Part shown: piece by piece, positions 36,565 to 46,586 of the stretch
Layout: each line of letters opens with the position of its first letter
Numbering within the stretch: position 1 is the stretch's first letter
Assembly: GCA_965368585.1 (NCBI GenBank)
Contig: CBDUNM010000015.1
Location: forward strand, 1 to 58,604
DNA from: JARRQB01 sp965368585
Lineage (GTDB): Bacteria > Pseudomonadota > Gammaproteobacteria > Chromatiales > Chromatiaceae
DNA: 58,604 nt
Reading direction: 5' to 3'
The notes under the pieces: model-generated
The model's database searches: none
The model's input: only the letters and a program-made list of their open reading frames with translations
What the model was told of the DNA's origin: nothing
Made by a program: the position numbers and the translations under genes

Positions 36565-36899
36565 ATCAAAACCCTCAAGTTGGTCACGGAGAAAAGCTGC
36601 TGACAAGTGGCCGGCAGGATGCGAACATCCGCCATGTCCATTGTGTATCCTTGCTCCCGGTCAGCCGGTGCTCGGGAGATTGTTCATGGCTGGGTTGAGC
36701 GGTACGCCTGTGCTACTCTTTCGCGCCGTTTGGCGTAAAAAGTTCACCCGGGTACCGTTGCTCGGTTCTGCGAGCCAAATCCTCGGAATATATTGAATAT
36801 TACGGGGTATTGCGCCTGATCATGAACGAAAACCTACGCTCCGCCTTGCGGGGATACCCAAGGGTAACGAATGCGGATGCCCGTCGTCGAACAGGCGCC

Positions 36900-39146
36900 A
36901 TGAAACAAAGTTACCGAAATCGATCCTTCGGGGCAAAGAAAAGTACAGGTATGCGTGCAGGGCAATCTCGGACGATCGGACGCTTGATGATGCTCGCGGC
37001 AGTCGGACTGGCGTTTGGCGGTTGTGGCGCTCCGCCTTGGAACGACCCCTATAAAGGGCACGATGAAGCTACCTCGGGCCCGACCATCTACAGCTCGTTC
37101 TCCGAAAGACCCAAGCACCTCGACCCGGCCCGCTCCTATGCCGCGAACGAATGGGCCTTCATTTCCCAGATCTATGAGCCGCCCCTGCAATACCATTTTC
37201 TCAAACGCCCGTACGAGTTGACGGTGTTGACGGCGGCCGCGATGCCGACCGTCACGCATTTCGACGCATCAGGCAAGCCGTTGCCGCCCGATGCCGATCC
37301 GTCTGGTATTGCCTACACCGACTACACCGTTCGTATTCAAACGGGTATCAGGTATCAGCCGCATCCGGCCTTCGCCCGCGAGCCGGACGGCGGCTATCGC
37401 TACTGGCCGCTCGCCAGCGGCGCACTGGAGGACATATTCATACTGTCTGATTTCACCGCGACCGATTCGCGCGAGTTGACGGCCGACGACTACGTCTACC
37501 AGATCAAGCGTCTCGCGTTTGCGCCCAATCATTCGCCGATTGCCGGGCTGATGTCGGAGCACATCCGCGGCTTTGCATCCTTTGCCAAGGAGACGAAGGC
37601 GGCTTTCGACCGTTTGCAGGCACAATCCGACGAGAAGCACCCCTGGCTGGATCTCCGGCAGTACGATCTGCAGGGCGTGCGCGTACTCGACCGCTATACC
37701 TATGCCATTCGAATCGACGGCAGCTATCCGCAGTTCATCTATTGGCTGGCGATGAACTTTTTCGCCCCCATGCCATGGGAGGCGGATCGCTTCTACCGCC
37801 AGCCGGGAATGAATGAGCGCAATTTGACCCTGCACTGGTATCCGATTGGCACCGGACCGTTCATGTTGTCGGAAAACAATCCGAATCTGCGTATGGTGCT
37901 CGAGTTCAATCCCAATTTCCATGGTGAGGCCTACCCGGGCGAAGGCTCCGCTGAAGATCGCGCCGCGGGTCTGCTCGACGACGCCGGGAAGCCCATGCCG
38001 TTCCTCAAACGGGCCGTCTACAGCCTCGAGAAGGAAGCGATCCCGCGCTGGAACAAGTTCCTGCAAGGTTACTATGACAACTCGGGCATATCGTCGGACA
38101 GCTTCGATCAGGCGGTGCAGATCGGTTCCAGCGGCGAGGCGACCTTGACGGACGAGATGCGCCGCCAGGGCATTGCGTTGAGTACCGCGGTCGAGACGTC
38201 GATTTACTACACCGGGTTCAACATGAAAGATCCGCTTGTCGGCGGCGATTCGGAGCGGGCCCGGTTGTTGCGGCATGCCATCGCGATCGCATTCGATATG
38301 GAAGAGTACATCTCGATCTTCCGCAACGGCCGCGGCGAGTCGGCGCAAAGCCCGTTGCCGCCGGGGATATTCGGTTATCGTGGCGGCGTGGCGGGTGTGG
38401 ATCCGGATATTTACGACGTGATCGACGGCAGAATCCGGCGCAAGCCGATCGAAGCCGCCCGGGCGTTGTTGCGCAAGGCCGGGTATCCTGACGGCCGCGA
38501 TCCGAACACCGGCGGGCCGTTGATCCTGAACTACGATACCGCGGCGTCAGGCCCCGAATACAAAGCGCTCATGGACTGGCATCGCAAACAGTTCGAGAAA
38601 CTCGGCATCGAACTGGTCATTCGCGCGACCGACTACAATCGCTTTCAGGACAAGATGCTCAACGGAACGGCACAGATCTATTCCTGGGGCTGGAACGCGG
38701 ATTATCCTGATCCGGAAAATTTCTTCTTCCTGCTGCACGGACCCAACGCGAAAGCGGATCATAAGGGCGAGAACGCGTCGAACTACGCCAACCCCGAATT
38801 CGACCGGTTGTTCGATCGCATGAAGAATCTCCCCAATACGGCGGAGCGTCAATCCCTGATCGACCAGATGACCGACATTCTGCGTCACGATAAGCCGTGG
38901 ATCTGGGGTTTCTATCCCAAGGGCTTCAGTCTGCATCACAGTTGGTACGGTAACGCCAAGCCGCATTTGATGGCCAACAATACGTTGAAGTACAAAAAAA
39001 TCGATCCCGTGCTGCGCGATTTGAAACAACGTGAATGGAATCAGCCCGTAACCTGGCCGCTCAAACTCGTCGGGCTGGTGTTCGTCATGTCGCTGATACC
39101 GGCGGTGGTCGGCTTCTACCGGCGCGAGCGCAGGGCAGCGCGATGA
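36900..39146 (+). CDS. Peptide-type ABC transporter substrate-binding lipoprotein with C-terminal membrane helix
   Basis: 748 aa from ATG 36900; ATG 36951 would give a more typical lipoprotein signal. The lipobox is LAFGGC (Cys42). The body is an SBP_bac_5 (Opp/Dpp/YejA) fold: SERPKHLDPARSY, YELTVLTAAAMPTV, EPPLQYHF, with the C-terminal lobe GWNADYPDPENFF. Unusually a hydrophobic helix (LVGLVFVMSLIPAVVGF) and RRERRAAR tail end the protein, so it appears anchored at both ends. It captures oligopeptides or similar ligands for the permease genes that follow, overlapping the next start by 4 nt. Confidence 0.92.
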   Translation: MKQSYRNRSFGAKKSTGMRAGQSRTIGRLMMLAAVGLAFGGCGAPPWNDPYKGHDEATSGPTIYSSFSERPKHLDPARSYAANEWAFISQIYEPPLQYHFLKRPYELTVLTAAAMPTVTHFDASGKPLPPDADPSGIAYTDYTVRIQTGIRYQPHPAFAREPDGGYRYWPLASGALEDIFILSDFTATDSRELTADDYVYQIKRLAFAPNHSPIAGLMSEHIRGFASFAKETKAAFDRLQAQSDEKHPWLDLRQYDLQGVRVLDRYTYAIRIDGSYPQFIYWLAMNFFAPMPWEADRFYRQPGMNERNLTLHWYPIGTGPFMLSENNPNLRMVLEFNPNFHGEAYPGEGSAEDRAAGLLDDAGKPMPFLKRAVYSLEKEAIPRWNKFLQGYYDNSGISSDSFDQAVQIGSSGEATLTDEMRRQGIALSTAVETSIYYTGFNMKDPLVGGDSERARLLRHAIAIAFDMEEYISIFRNGRGESAQSPLPPGIFGYRGGVAGVDPDIYDVIDGRIRRKPIEAARALLRKAGYPDGRDPNTGGPLILNYDTAASGPEYKALMDWHRKQFEKLGIELVIRATDYNRFQDKMLNGTAQIYSWGWNADYPDPENFFFLLHGPNAKADHKGENASNYANPEFDRLFDRMKNLPNTAERQSLIDQMTDILRHDKPWIWGFYPKGFSLHHSWYGNAKPHLMANNTLKYKKIDPVLRDLKQREWNQPVTWPLKLVGLVFVMSLIPAVVGFYRRERRAAR

Positions 39147-40120
39147 TTGCGTACATCATCCGCCGCATGCTGTACGCCATACCGATCCTGATCGGGGTCA
39201 ACGCACTTACCTTCGTCTTGTTTTTCGTCGTCAATTCGCCCGACGACATGGCGCGCATGCATTTGGGCATGAAGCGCGTCACGCCCGAGGCCATCCAATC
39301 CTGGAAGGCCGAGCACGGCTACGATCTTCCCTTGCTCTACAACCAGGCGGCCGAGGGCGCGGCAAAACTGACCGATACGATCTTTTTCGAAAAATCCGTG
39401 AAGTTGTTTAAATTCGAGTTCGGCCAGTCCGACAACGGTCGCGACATCGGCTACGACATCTCGCAGCGCATGTGGCCCAGTCTCGCCATCGCCGTGCCGA
39501 CGCTGATCGTGGGGCTGGCGGTCAATGTCACTTTCGCCCTGCTGCTGGCCTTTTTTCGCGCCACCTATTTCGATTTTTGGGGCGTGGTGCTGTGCGTGGT
39601 GATGATGTCCATATCGGGTCTTTTTTACATCATCGGCGGTCAGTACGTGGCCGGAAAAATGCTCAACCTCGTCCCGATATCCGGATATGACACGGGCATG
39701 TCCGCGGCGAAGTTTCTGATCCTGCCCGTCATCATTGGCGTCGTCGGCGGCATCGGTTCGGGTTCACGCTGGTATCGGACGCTGTTTCTGGAGGAGATCA
39801 ACAAAGATTATGTGCGCACGGCGCGCGCCAAGGGTATGGCCGAACACTGGGTGTTGTTCAGGCATGTGTTACAGAACGCCTTGATACCGATACTGACCGG
39901 CGTGGTGGTGGTGTTGCCGCTGTTGTTCATCGGCAGCCTGTTGACCGAATCGTTCTTCGGCATACCGGGTCTGGGCAGCTATACCATCGACGCCATCAGC
40001 TCGCAGGACTTCGCCATCGTGCGCGCGATGGTGTTTCTCGGGGCCGTGCTGTACATCACCGGACTGGTATTGACCGATATCTCCTACACGCTGGTCGATC
40101 CGCGGGTCAGGCTGTCGTGA
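39143..40120 (+). CDS. Peptide ABC transporter permease (YejB/OppB-like)
   Basis: 325 aa. It has a membrane helix at the N-terminus (MIAYIIRRMLYAIPILIGVN), an extracytoplasmic insert with a characteristic FFEKSVKLFKFEFG segment, then a BPD_transp_1 core. The core's EAA loop, YVRTARAKGMAEHWVLFRHVLQNALIP, docks on the ATPase. It is probably six helices in the inner membrane. The ATG overlaps the preceding stop (ATGA), tying it to the binding protein. Confidence 0.93.
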   Translation: MIAYIIRRMLYAIPILIGVNALTFVLFFVVNSPDDMARMHLGMKRVTPEAIQSWKAEHGYDLPLLYNQAAEGAAKLTDTIFFEKSVKLFKFEFGQSDNGRDIGYDISQRMWPSLAIAVPTLIVGLAVNVTFALLLAFFRATYFDFWGVVLCVVMMSISGLFYIIGGQYVAGKMLNLVPISGYDTGMSAAKFLILPVIIGVVGGIGSGSRWYRTLFLEEINKDYVRTARAKGMAEHWVLFRHVLQNALIPILTGVVVVLPLLFIGSLLTESFFGIPGLGSYTIDAISSQDFAIVRAMVFLGAVLYITGLVLTDISYTLVDPRVRLS

Positions 40121-40135
40121 GGGCGAGATAAGGAC

Positions 40136-41545
40136 ATGCCGCAACCCGTTCTGCTCTGGACCGATATCCTGATCTGGCTGCTGGTCGCGATCAGTTCGCT
40201 GTTCGCCTGGTATACCGTACAACACGAACACCTGAGCGCACCGTGGCGGCGTGTAGCGCGCAGTCGCACCGCCAGGAGCGCGCTGGTAGTCCTGGCGGCC
40301 TATATTCTGGTGGGCCTGCTCGACTCGGTTCATTTTCATCCGCGCATCGACAACCCCGGCGACGGGCAGCAACGCTATTCCTCCAGTATTGTCAGCCTGC
40401 TCGATATCGTTGCCGAGCCATTGCGGGTGCGGCGCGAGACGACCTATTCGGCGCCCCTCGCGACGCATGCGTACGTCAAAGAAACCATCGACACGCCCGA
40501 CGGCGGCAGTATTCGTGCCTACCCGCGCCTGGAACACGGCGGGGCGCACCTCGACGACCCGGAATCCGAATGGCTGGGCGACATCATCCGGCTCGCCTCG
40601 TTCGGTGCGCTCGGGGGTGGCGCGCTATGGGTTATGTTTCTCGCGGGTATTTCGAAGCTGTCCGCACGGGGAGCAGATGGTCGCTGGCAACGCCGCGCCA
40701 AAGACCTGTTGTCAGGGGCGCGGGATACCTCCTGGAATGCCGCGCTGTGGACTCTGTTGGCGCTGTTGGCGTTGCTCGGAGTCTGTGTGGCGTTGAGCAG
40801 CCAGTACCACGTCCTGGGCACCGACAAGGTCGGTCAGGACGTCTTTTACCAGGCAGTGAAAAGCATCCGCACCGGCTTGGTCATCGGCACCTTGACGACC
40901 TTGGTCATGCTGCCGGCCGCAATTCTGCTTGGCGTGATGGCCGGTTATTTCAAGGGCTGGGTCGACGACGTCATACAGTACCTGTACACCACCCTCAACT
41001 CGATACCCAGTGTGTTGTTGATCGCCGCGGCGGTGCTGATGATGCACATTTATATAAGTAACCATGCCGACGACTTCAACAGCGTGACCGAAAGAGCGGA
41101 CCTGCGCCTGTTGTTTCTGTGCGGCATCCTCGGTGTCACGAGCTGGACCGGCTTGTGCCGTCTGTTGCGGGGCGAAACCTTCAAGTTGCGGGAACTCGAC
41201 TACGTTCAGTCGGCTTACGCACAGGGCGTGGGGCACTTCACGATACTGTACCGCCACATCGTTCCGAATGTATTGCATATTGTATTGATTACCGTGGTGC
41301 TTGATTTCAGCGGTTTGGTATTGGCCGAGGCCGTGCTTTCCTACATCAACATCGGTGTCGACCCGAGTACCGACAGTTGGGGCAATATGATCAACGGCGC
41401 GCGCCTGGAGCTGGCGCGGGAGCCGGTGGTCTGGTGGTCGTTGGCGGCGGCCTTCTTCTTCATGTTCACGCTGGTGCTCGCTGCCAACCTGTTTGCCGAC
41501 GCCGTGCGCGATGCCTTCGATCCCCGTTTGAGGACTGTTCGTTGA
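40136..41545 (+). CDS. Peptide ABC transporter permease (YejE/OppC-like), enlarged N-terminus
   Basis: 469 aa, longer than a usual OppC (about 300). An early helix (ILIWLLVAISSLFAWYTV) and a second at about residue 45 flank a polar region of about 100 aa that likely faces the periplasm. The transport core starts near residue 200, with the EAA loop YVQSAYAQGVGHFTILYRHIVPN. It forms the channel with the preceding permease. The stop overlaps the TTG start of the ATPase gene. Confidence 0.92.
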   Translation: MPQPVLLWTDILIWLLVAISSLFAWYTVQHEHLSAPWRRVARSRTARSALVVLAAYILVGLLDSVHFHPRIDNPGDGQQRYSSSIVSLLDIVAEPLRVRRETTYSAPLATHAYVKETIDTPDGGSIRAYPRLEHGGAHLDDPESEWLGDIIRLASFGALGGGALWVMFLAGISKLSARGADGRWQRRAKDLLSGARDTSWNAALWTLLALLALLGVCVALSSQYHVLGTDKVGQDVFYQAVKSIRTGLVIGTLTTLVMLPAAILLGVMAGYFKGWVDDVIQYLYTTLNSIPSVLLIAAAVLMMHIYISNHADDFNSVTERADLRLLFLCGILGVTSWTGLCRLLRGETFKLRELDYVQSAYAQGVGHFTILYRHIVPNVLHIVLITVVLDFSGLVLAEAVLSYINIGVDPSTDSWGNMINGARLELAREPVVWWSLAAAFFFMFTLVLAANLFADAVRDAFDPRLRTVR

Positions 41546-43575
41546 ATACGCAAGCACCGCTGGCGGATCGGCCGTCGAGCGACAATGACCGGGTGTTGCA
41601 GGTACGCAATCTGCAGACCTGGCTGGGCGGGGCGGCGAATCCGGTGCGGGCGGTCGACGGAATCGATTTTGAGATCCGCAAGGGCGAGACCTTCGCCTTG
41701 CTCGGCGAATCGGGCTGCGGCAAATCCATGACCGCGCTGTCCATCATGCGTTTGCTGCCGCCGTCGGGCCGTATCGTGGACGGCGATATCCTGGTGCACG
41801 ACCGCAATCTGCTCGACTTGCCCGAATCGGCCATGCGCAAGGAACGCGGCGGGCGCATCGCCATGATCTTCCAGGAGCCTATGACGTCGCTCAACCCGGT
41901 GATGACTGTCGGTAACCAGATCGGTGAAGCGGTGCGGTTGCACGATGCGGCGTCCAGGGGGCGTCTGGAAACGCGCGTCATCGAGTTACTCAAGGCGGTG
42001 GGGATTCCCGACCCGCCGCGACGTGCCACCGAGTATCCGCATCAGCTCTCGGGTGGTATGAAACAGCGCGTGATGATCGCGATCGCCCTGGCGGGACGCC
42101 CCGAACTCCTGATAGCCGACGAGCCAACCACGGCCCTCGATGTCACGATTCAGGCCCAGGTACTGAATCTGCTCAAGACGCTGCAGCGCGAAACCGGCAT
42201 GGCGATCATGCTGATCACCCACGATCTGGGCATAGTCGCCGAGGTTGCCGATCGCGTGGCCGTGATGTACGCGGGACAAATTGTCGAAACCGCCGACGTC
42301 AACGAGTTTTTTGCACAACCGCGCCATCCCTACAGCCAAAAGCTGTTCCGGGCGGTCCCGACGGCGGAGAAGCGTGCTCGCGAATTGGACGTGATTCCGG
42401 GTATGGTGCCCCCCTTGAGCACGGCGTTTGCCGGTTGCCGCTTCGTCGAACGCTGCGCGGTTGCCAACCCGGCGTGTGCCGAATCGCTTCCGCCTTGGCG
42501 TGGTGACGAAAATTCCGGATACCTCTGTCACCTGGATGTCGCCACGGCGCGCGTGGCCTTCGTAACCAAGCAGGACGTCCATCGCGTGGACCGGCTGACC
42601 CATGACCCTCAGCTATTGACCGCGACCGATGTCAAGGTGCATTTCCCGATTCTGAAGGGCGTATTTCGACACACGGTCGGGTTCGTGCGCGCCGTCGACG
42701 GCGTTGATCTGGCGATTGCGCCGGGTCGTACGCTGGCACTGGTCGGCGAGTCGGGTTGCGGTAAAACGACTGTGGGCAAGGCGTTGCTGCAGTTGATCCG
42801 CCCGACGGCAGGCCGGGTGCAGTTCGACGGTGTAGAATTGACGACGTTGCGTGGCGGTGCGCTGCGACGCAAGCGTCGCGAATTTCAGTTTATATTTCAG
42901 GATCCGGCCTCCTCCATGAATCCGCGGATGCTGGTCGGCGATATCGTCGCGGAGGGTTGGGTAGCGCAAGGCGAGGGCGGTCGTCGCCTGCAGCGCTGGG
43001 AACGCGCGCAGGCACTGTTGCGGCAGGTCGGGATGTCGGCGGATTCGGTCAGCCGCTATCCGCACGAGTTCTCCGGCGGGCAACGCCAGCGGATCTGTAT
43101 CGCGCGGGCGCTGGCTTTGCAGCCCAAATTGATCGTCTGTGACGAACCGACCAGCGCTCTGGATGTGTCGGTGCAAGCCCAGGTGCTGAATCTGCTGCGT
43201 TCCTTACAGAAGGATCTCGGTCTGGCCTATTTGTTCATTACCCACAATATTTCCGTCGTATCCTATCTCGCTCATGACGTGGCGGTGATGTATCTCGGGC
43301 GAATTGTCGAGCAAGGTACAGCCGACGAGGTGCTTGCGCGGCCGGCACATCCTTATACCCAAGCGCTGTTGGCCGCAGTACCGATCCCCGATCCCGGTTA
43401 CGAACGACCCGAAGTCGTACTGGCCGGCGACATGCCGTCACCGGCCGCGCCGCCTCAGGGGTGCCACTTTCACCCGCGCTGCCCGCAGGCATCGTCTGAA
43501 TGTAAGGAAGGTTATCCGGCCAGTGTTGAACTCAGCGCGACGCACCGGGTGAGCTGTATCCGCTATCGCGGCTAG
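41542..43575 (+). CDS. Fused double ATPase of peptide ABC transporter (YejF/DppDF-like)
   Basis: 677 aa from TTG 41542, which overlaps the permease stop. Two complete nucleotide-binding domains lie in tandem. The first has Walker A GESGCGKSM, signature LSGGMKQRV and Walker B LLIADEPTTALD; the second has GESGCGKTT, FSGGQRQRI and LIVCDEPTSALD. Each is followed by an oligopeptide-type C-terminal CxxxRC segment (GCRFVERCAVANPAC, GCHFHPRCPQASSEC). The fusion resembles YejF and energises uptake through the two permeases. It is the last gene of the four-gene operon. Confidence 0.95.
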   Translation: MNTQAPLADRPSSDNDRVLQVRNLQTWLGGAANPVRAVDGIDFEIRKGETFALLGESGCGKSMTALSIMRLLPPSGRIVDGDILVHDRNLLDLPESAMRKERGGRIAMIFQEPMTSLNPVMTVGNQIGEAVRLHDAASRGRLETRVIELLKAVGIPDPPRRATEYPHQLSGGMKQRVMIAIALAGRPELLIADEPTTALDVTIQAQVLNLLKTLQRETGMAIMLITHDLGIVAEVADRVAVMYAGQIVETADVNEFFAQPRHPYSQKLFRAVPTAEKRARELDVIPGMVPPLSTAFAGCRFVERCAVANPACAESLPPWRGDENSGYLCHLDVATARVAFVTKQDVHRVDRLTHDPQLLTATDVKVHFPILKGVFRHTVGFVRAVDGVDLAIAPGRTLALVGESGCGKTTVGKALLQLIRPTAGRVQFDGVELTTLRGGALRRKRREFQFIFQDPASSMNPRMLVGDIVAEGWVAQGEGGRRLQRWERAQALLRQVGMSADSVSRYPHEFSGGQRQRICIARALALQPKLIVCDEPTSALDVSVQAQVLNLLRSLQKDLGLAYLFITHNISVVSYLAHDVAVMYLGRIVEQGTADEVLARPAHPYTQALLAAVPIPDPGYERPEVVLAGDMPSPAAPPQGCHFHPRCPQASSECKEGYPASVELSATHRVSCIRYRG

Positions 43576-43696
43576 CCTGCATGTTGCACCACAGTATCCG
43601 GGATGATCGCGCCGGCCGGGCGCCTCTGGGCGCCGCTCTGGAGGGAAAACCATAACCGTAGCTAGGGTTTGAGTGAAGGGCAAGTCCGAGCGTGCA

Positions 43697-43835
43697 TGGA
43701 CAAGCGAGGGCCCGGATAGAGCACGGGTCGATGACGCATCGTTACTTCAGGAATGACAAGGCTACCGATGTTTCGCGCCTTGTTTGACGGCAAGTTCGCC
43801 CTGCCCAGTGATCGCCTGGCGCGACATGCAGGTTA
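43697..43835 (+). repeat. 139-nt dispersed intergenic repeat, copy B
   Basis: Partner of the copy at 5004-5142: same length without gaps, same orientation, and the same setting between convergent genes, here ending 7 nt before the mltD stop. Stem CGATG/CATCG (43729-43741, loop ACG) replaces CGAC/GTCG of copy A, with one compensatory C-G to T-A change. The flank 43576-43696 holds a direct GGGCGCC repeat and nothing else recognisable. Confidence 0.75.
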
Positions 43836-43842
43836 GCTCGCG

Positions 43843-45327
43843 TCAACCGGGCGAACTCAGCGTCGTCGCGTCCATGTGGGGCGCGCCGACGTAGACCAGC
43901 AGGCGCTGCCCCGGCTTGATCAAACGGCCCGGAATGCCGTTCCAGCGCCGTAACTCGTTGACGCTGACACCGAAGCGGCGCGCGATGACATACAGCGAAT
44001 CGCCTTTGCGGACGCGGTAGCCTATCGGCTTGGCTTGCTCGGTCAGGCTGGCAAGCGGCGTCTCAACGGCTGCGGAAAGCGGAATCAGTATGTCGTCGCC
44101 GGCGATGATGCGGTTCGAATTCAATTGGTTGGCACGTTTTATGGCATCCACCCGCACGCCGTGTCGCCGGGCGATAGCCGCCAGTGTATCGCCGCGCCGA
44201 ATCCGGTGGCGCGCCCAGCGCAAGCGTTGGGAATCGGTCAGATCGGCCAGTGCTGTACGCAACCTGGGTTCTGCTTCGGTGGGTACGACAAATCGGTGTG
44301 GTCCCTCCGGGCGGGTTGCCGACCGGTTGTAGCCGGCATTCATCGCGGCGAATTGCTCCAGCGGCACTTCGGCCAATCGAGCGGCGACGCGCAAATCGGT
44401 CTGGCTGCCGGCGTCGACGACGGTCAGCCGGGGTCGATCCCCGAGTTCAGGCAGCACCAGGCCGAACGCCGCGGGATTCGCAATGAGGTGCGCAAGCGCG
44501 AGCAGGCGCGGAACGTAGCGGTCGGTTTCTCGAGGGAGTTCCAATGACCAGAAATCGGTTGGTTTGCCGTGCCTGCGATTGCGGTGAGCGGCTCTGGCGA
44601 CTTTTGCGCCGCCGGCATTGTACGCGGCCAGCGCGCGCAACCAGTCGCCATCGAAGCGCTTGTGCAGGTGTTCCAGATAGTCGAGCGCCGCCTCGGTCGA
44701 GGTGACGACATCTCGTCTGGCGTCGTACCACCAATCCATCTCCAGACCGAAGCGCTGCGCGGTGGCCGGCATAAACTGCCAGAGTCCGGCCGCCCCGTCG
44801 GGCGAATAGGCAAAGGGTCGGTAGCCGCTTTCAATGGCCGGCAGCAGGGCCAGTTCGGTCGGCAGGCCGCGCTGCTCGACCGCGTCGAGTAGGAAGTGCA
44901 GGTAATCCGTGCCGCGTCCGAGCAATTTGTCGAAGGACGGACGATGGCGGCTGAGGTGCCGCATCTCTTGCGTGACTCGGCGGTGTTCAACGTGACCTAA
45001 GCCATAGCCGTTGATCAGGCGTGTCCACAGACTTGTGACGGGTTGCGGGTCCTCGGACGGTTGGGGGTGCACGGAGAATTCAGTCAATCCCCAGGCCGGC
45101 TCGTGCGCAAAAACAGCCTCATTGTCTGGGTGCGCCGAGACAATGATTTGCTGAGAGACGGGGGGCTGAACTACGATGGTTCGCGGCGTGTCGATTTTCG
45201 CGCAGCCGGCTGACAATAAGATCGCCAGCAGGAGCATAGCCCCCGAAATTTGTCCGGATACAATACGGTCGGTGCGCTCAACATGGCAGGCGGATATCGG
45301 GCTGACTGTGCGTCGCGATAGCGTCAT
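43843..45327 (-). CDS. mltD: Membrane-bound lytic murein transglycosylase D-like lipoprotein
   Basis: 494 aa from ATG 45327. Lipobox LLLAILLSAGC (Cys42, after a rather long basic n-region). An SLT catalytic domain follows: Glu in LLPAIESGYRPFAYSPDGAAGLWQFMP, then ALAAYNAGGAKV and ETDRYVPRLLAL. Two C-terminal LysM repeats (HRIRRGDTLAAIARRHGV and YRVRKGDSLYVIARRFGV) bind peptidoglycan. It cleaves murein glycan strands to 1,6-anhydro products at the outer membrane. It diverges from the methyltransferase-rnhA-dnaQ group, as is common. Confidence 0.94.
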   Translation of the reverse strand: MTLSRRTVSPISACHVERTDRIVSGQISGAMLLLAILLSAGCAKIDTPRTIVVQPPVSQQIIVSAHPDNEAVFAHEPAWGLTEFSVHPQPSEDPQPVTSLWTRLINGYGLGHVEHRRVTQEMRHLSRHRPSFDKLLGRGTDYLHFLLDAVEQRGLPTELALLPAIESGYRPFAYSPDGAAGLWQFMPATAQRFGLEMDWWYDARRDVVTSTEAALDYLEHLHKRFDGDWLRALAAYNAGGAKVARAAHRNRRHGKPTDFWSLELPRETDRYVPRLLALAHLIANPAAFGLVLPELGDRPRLTVVDAGSQTDLRVAARLAEVPLEQFAAMNAGYNRSATRPEGPHRFVVPTEAEPRLRTALADLTDSQRLRWARHRIRRGDTLAAIARRHGVRVDAIKRANQLNSNRIIAGDDILIPLSAAVETPLASLTEQAKPIGYRVRKGDSLYVIARRFGVSVNELRRWNGIPGRLIKPGQRLLVYVGAPHMDATTLSSPG

Positions 45328-45400
45328 CTGGCGAATATACGCAAAGGTCGAGTTGGATTCCAGAGTGTCTGAGGTGGGGAAAAAATGACGGTCGATTACC

Positions 45401-46153
45401 TTGTCTGAGGACGAAGCATTTGCGCAGATTCGAGATTGGCGCAAACTGCCGCTGGGCGAGCTGATTGCCGATTCCGAGACGGAAGTATTGACAAGATTGT
45501 GCGCAGGGTTATTTGGCTACCACCTGATCCAGCTTGGCGAGTTCGGCGACAGCCAGGCCTATTTGTCAAGCTGCCCGGTGCAGGCGAAATCGGTGCTGCA
45601 GGTTGGCGTACGGAACGCGGCCGACGATACCCACGCGGTCGCCGAGAGCTTCCGGCTGCCCATTGCGACCGACAGTATCGACGCGCTGATCCTGCCGCAT
45701 GTGCTGGAGTTCTCCGCCGATCCACATCAACTGTTGCGCGAAGCGGATCGGGTGCTGATTCCAAACGGTCGCCTGGTGCTGAGCGGATTCAACCCCTTGA
45801 GTCTGTTCGGTTTGCGCCGCCTGTTGTCGGCACGCAAGAAAAGCGCACCCTGGTCCGGGCAGTTCGTCCCCTACCATCGCCTGCAGGATTGGTTGTCTCT
45901 CATCGCCTTCGATATCGAAAGTACCGAGGTGCTGATGTTTCGACCGGCGTTTTCCCGCGTTTCCTGGCTCCACAAGTTCGCGTTCCTGGAGCGTTACGGC
46001 AAGCGATTTTGGCCCATGCTCGCCGGCGTCTACGTGGTCAGCGCCGTGAAGCGCGTTTCACGCCTGACCCCCATAGAACCGCGCTGGCGGCGTCTGCGCC
46101 CGACGGGTGCCGGCGCCATCGAACCTACCGCTCGGGGTATGCATCGTGAATGA
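45401..46153 (+). CDS. Class I methyltransferase-like protein
   Basis: 250 aa with a TTG start; no strong ribosome-binding site, so the start is uncertain. The fold is suggested by ALILPHVLEFSADPHQLLREADRVLIPNGRLVLSGFNPLSLFGLRRLL, the motif II-III region of SAM-dependent methyltransferases of this genomic neighbourhood. Motif I is degenerate: VLQVGVRN in place of the usual glycine-rich VLExGxG, so SAM binding may be altered. The gene lies between mltD (divergent) and rnhA, its end overlapping rnhA by 8 nt, the standard mltD-methyltransferase-rnhA-dnaQ arrangement. Substrate unknown. Confidence 0.82.
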   Translation: MSEDEAFAQIRDWRKLPLGELIADSETEVLTRLCAGLFGYHLIQLGEFGDSQAYLSSCPVQAKSVLQVGVRNAADDTHAVAESFRLPIATDSIDALILPHVLEFSADPHQLLREADRVLIPNGRLVLSGFNPLSLFGLRRLLSARKKSAPWSGQFVPYHRLQDWLSLIAFDIESTEVLMFRPAFSRVSWLHKFAFLERYGKRFWPMLAGVYVVSAVKRVSRLTPIEPRWRRLRPTGAGAIEPTARGMHRE

Positions 46154-46586
46154 TCCGTTGGTTGAAATCTTTTCAGACGGCGCGTGCCGCGGCAATCCCG
46201 GCCCGGGCGGGTGGGGAGTGATACTACGTTACAAGGATAGTGAAAAGTCACTATACGGCGGTGAACGCGATACGACTAACAATCGAATGGAACTGATGGC
46301 GGTGATCAGCGGTCTGGAGGCGTTGCACCGCTCCAGCCGGGTACGTGTGACAACCGATTCGCAGTACGTTAAGAATGGAATTACGCAATGGATCTCCAAC
46401 TGGAAACGCAACGGCTGGAAGACGGCTGCAAGACAACCCGTGAAGAATATTGATCTATGGCAGAGATTGGATGAACTGGTCGCGCGACACGACGTGGGCT
46501 GGGCCTGGGTCAAAGGGCACAGCGGGCATCGAGAAAACGAACTTGCGGACCAGTTGGCAAACAGGGGCATCGATGAACTGTCTTAG
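46146..46586 (+). CDS. rnhA: Ribonuclease HI
   Basis: 146 aa from GTG 46146. Catalytic Asp11, Glu49, Asp71 and Asp135 with His125 are present (FSDGACRGNPGPGGWG, TTNNRMELMA, TTDSQYVKNGI, KGHSGHRENELAD). The basic handle region WKRNGWKTAARQPVKN is kept. It cleaves RNA in RNA-DNA hybrids, removing R-loops and primers. It overlaps the methyltransferase gene by 8 nt and precedes dnaQ. Confidence 0.97.
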   Translation: MNDPLVEIFSDGACRGNPGPGGWGVILRYKDSEKSLYGGERDTTNNRMELMAVISGLEALHRSSRVRVTTDSQYVKNGITQWISNWKRNGWKTAARQPVKNIDLWQRLDELVARHDVGWAWVKGHSGHRENELADQLANRGIDELS

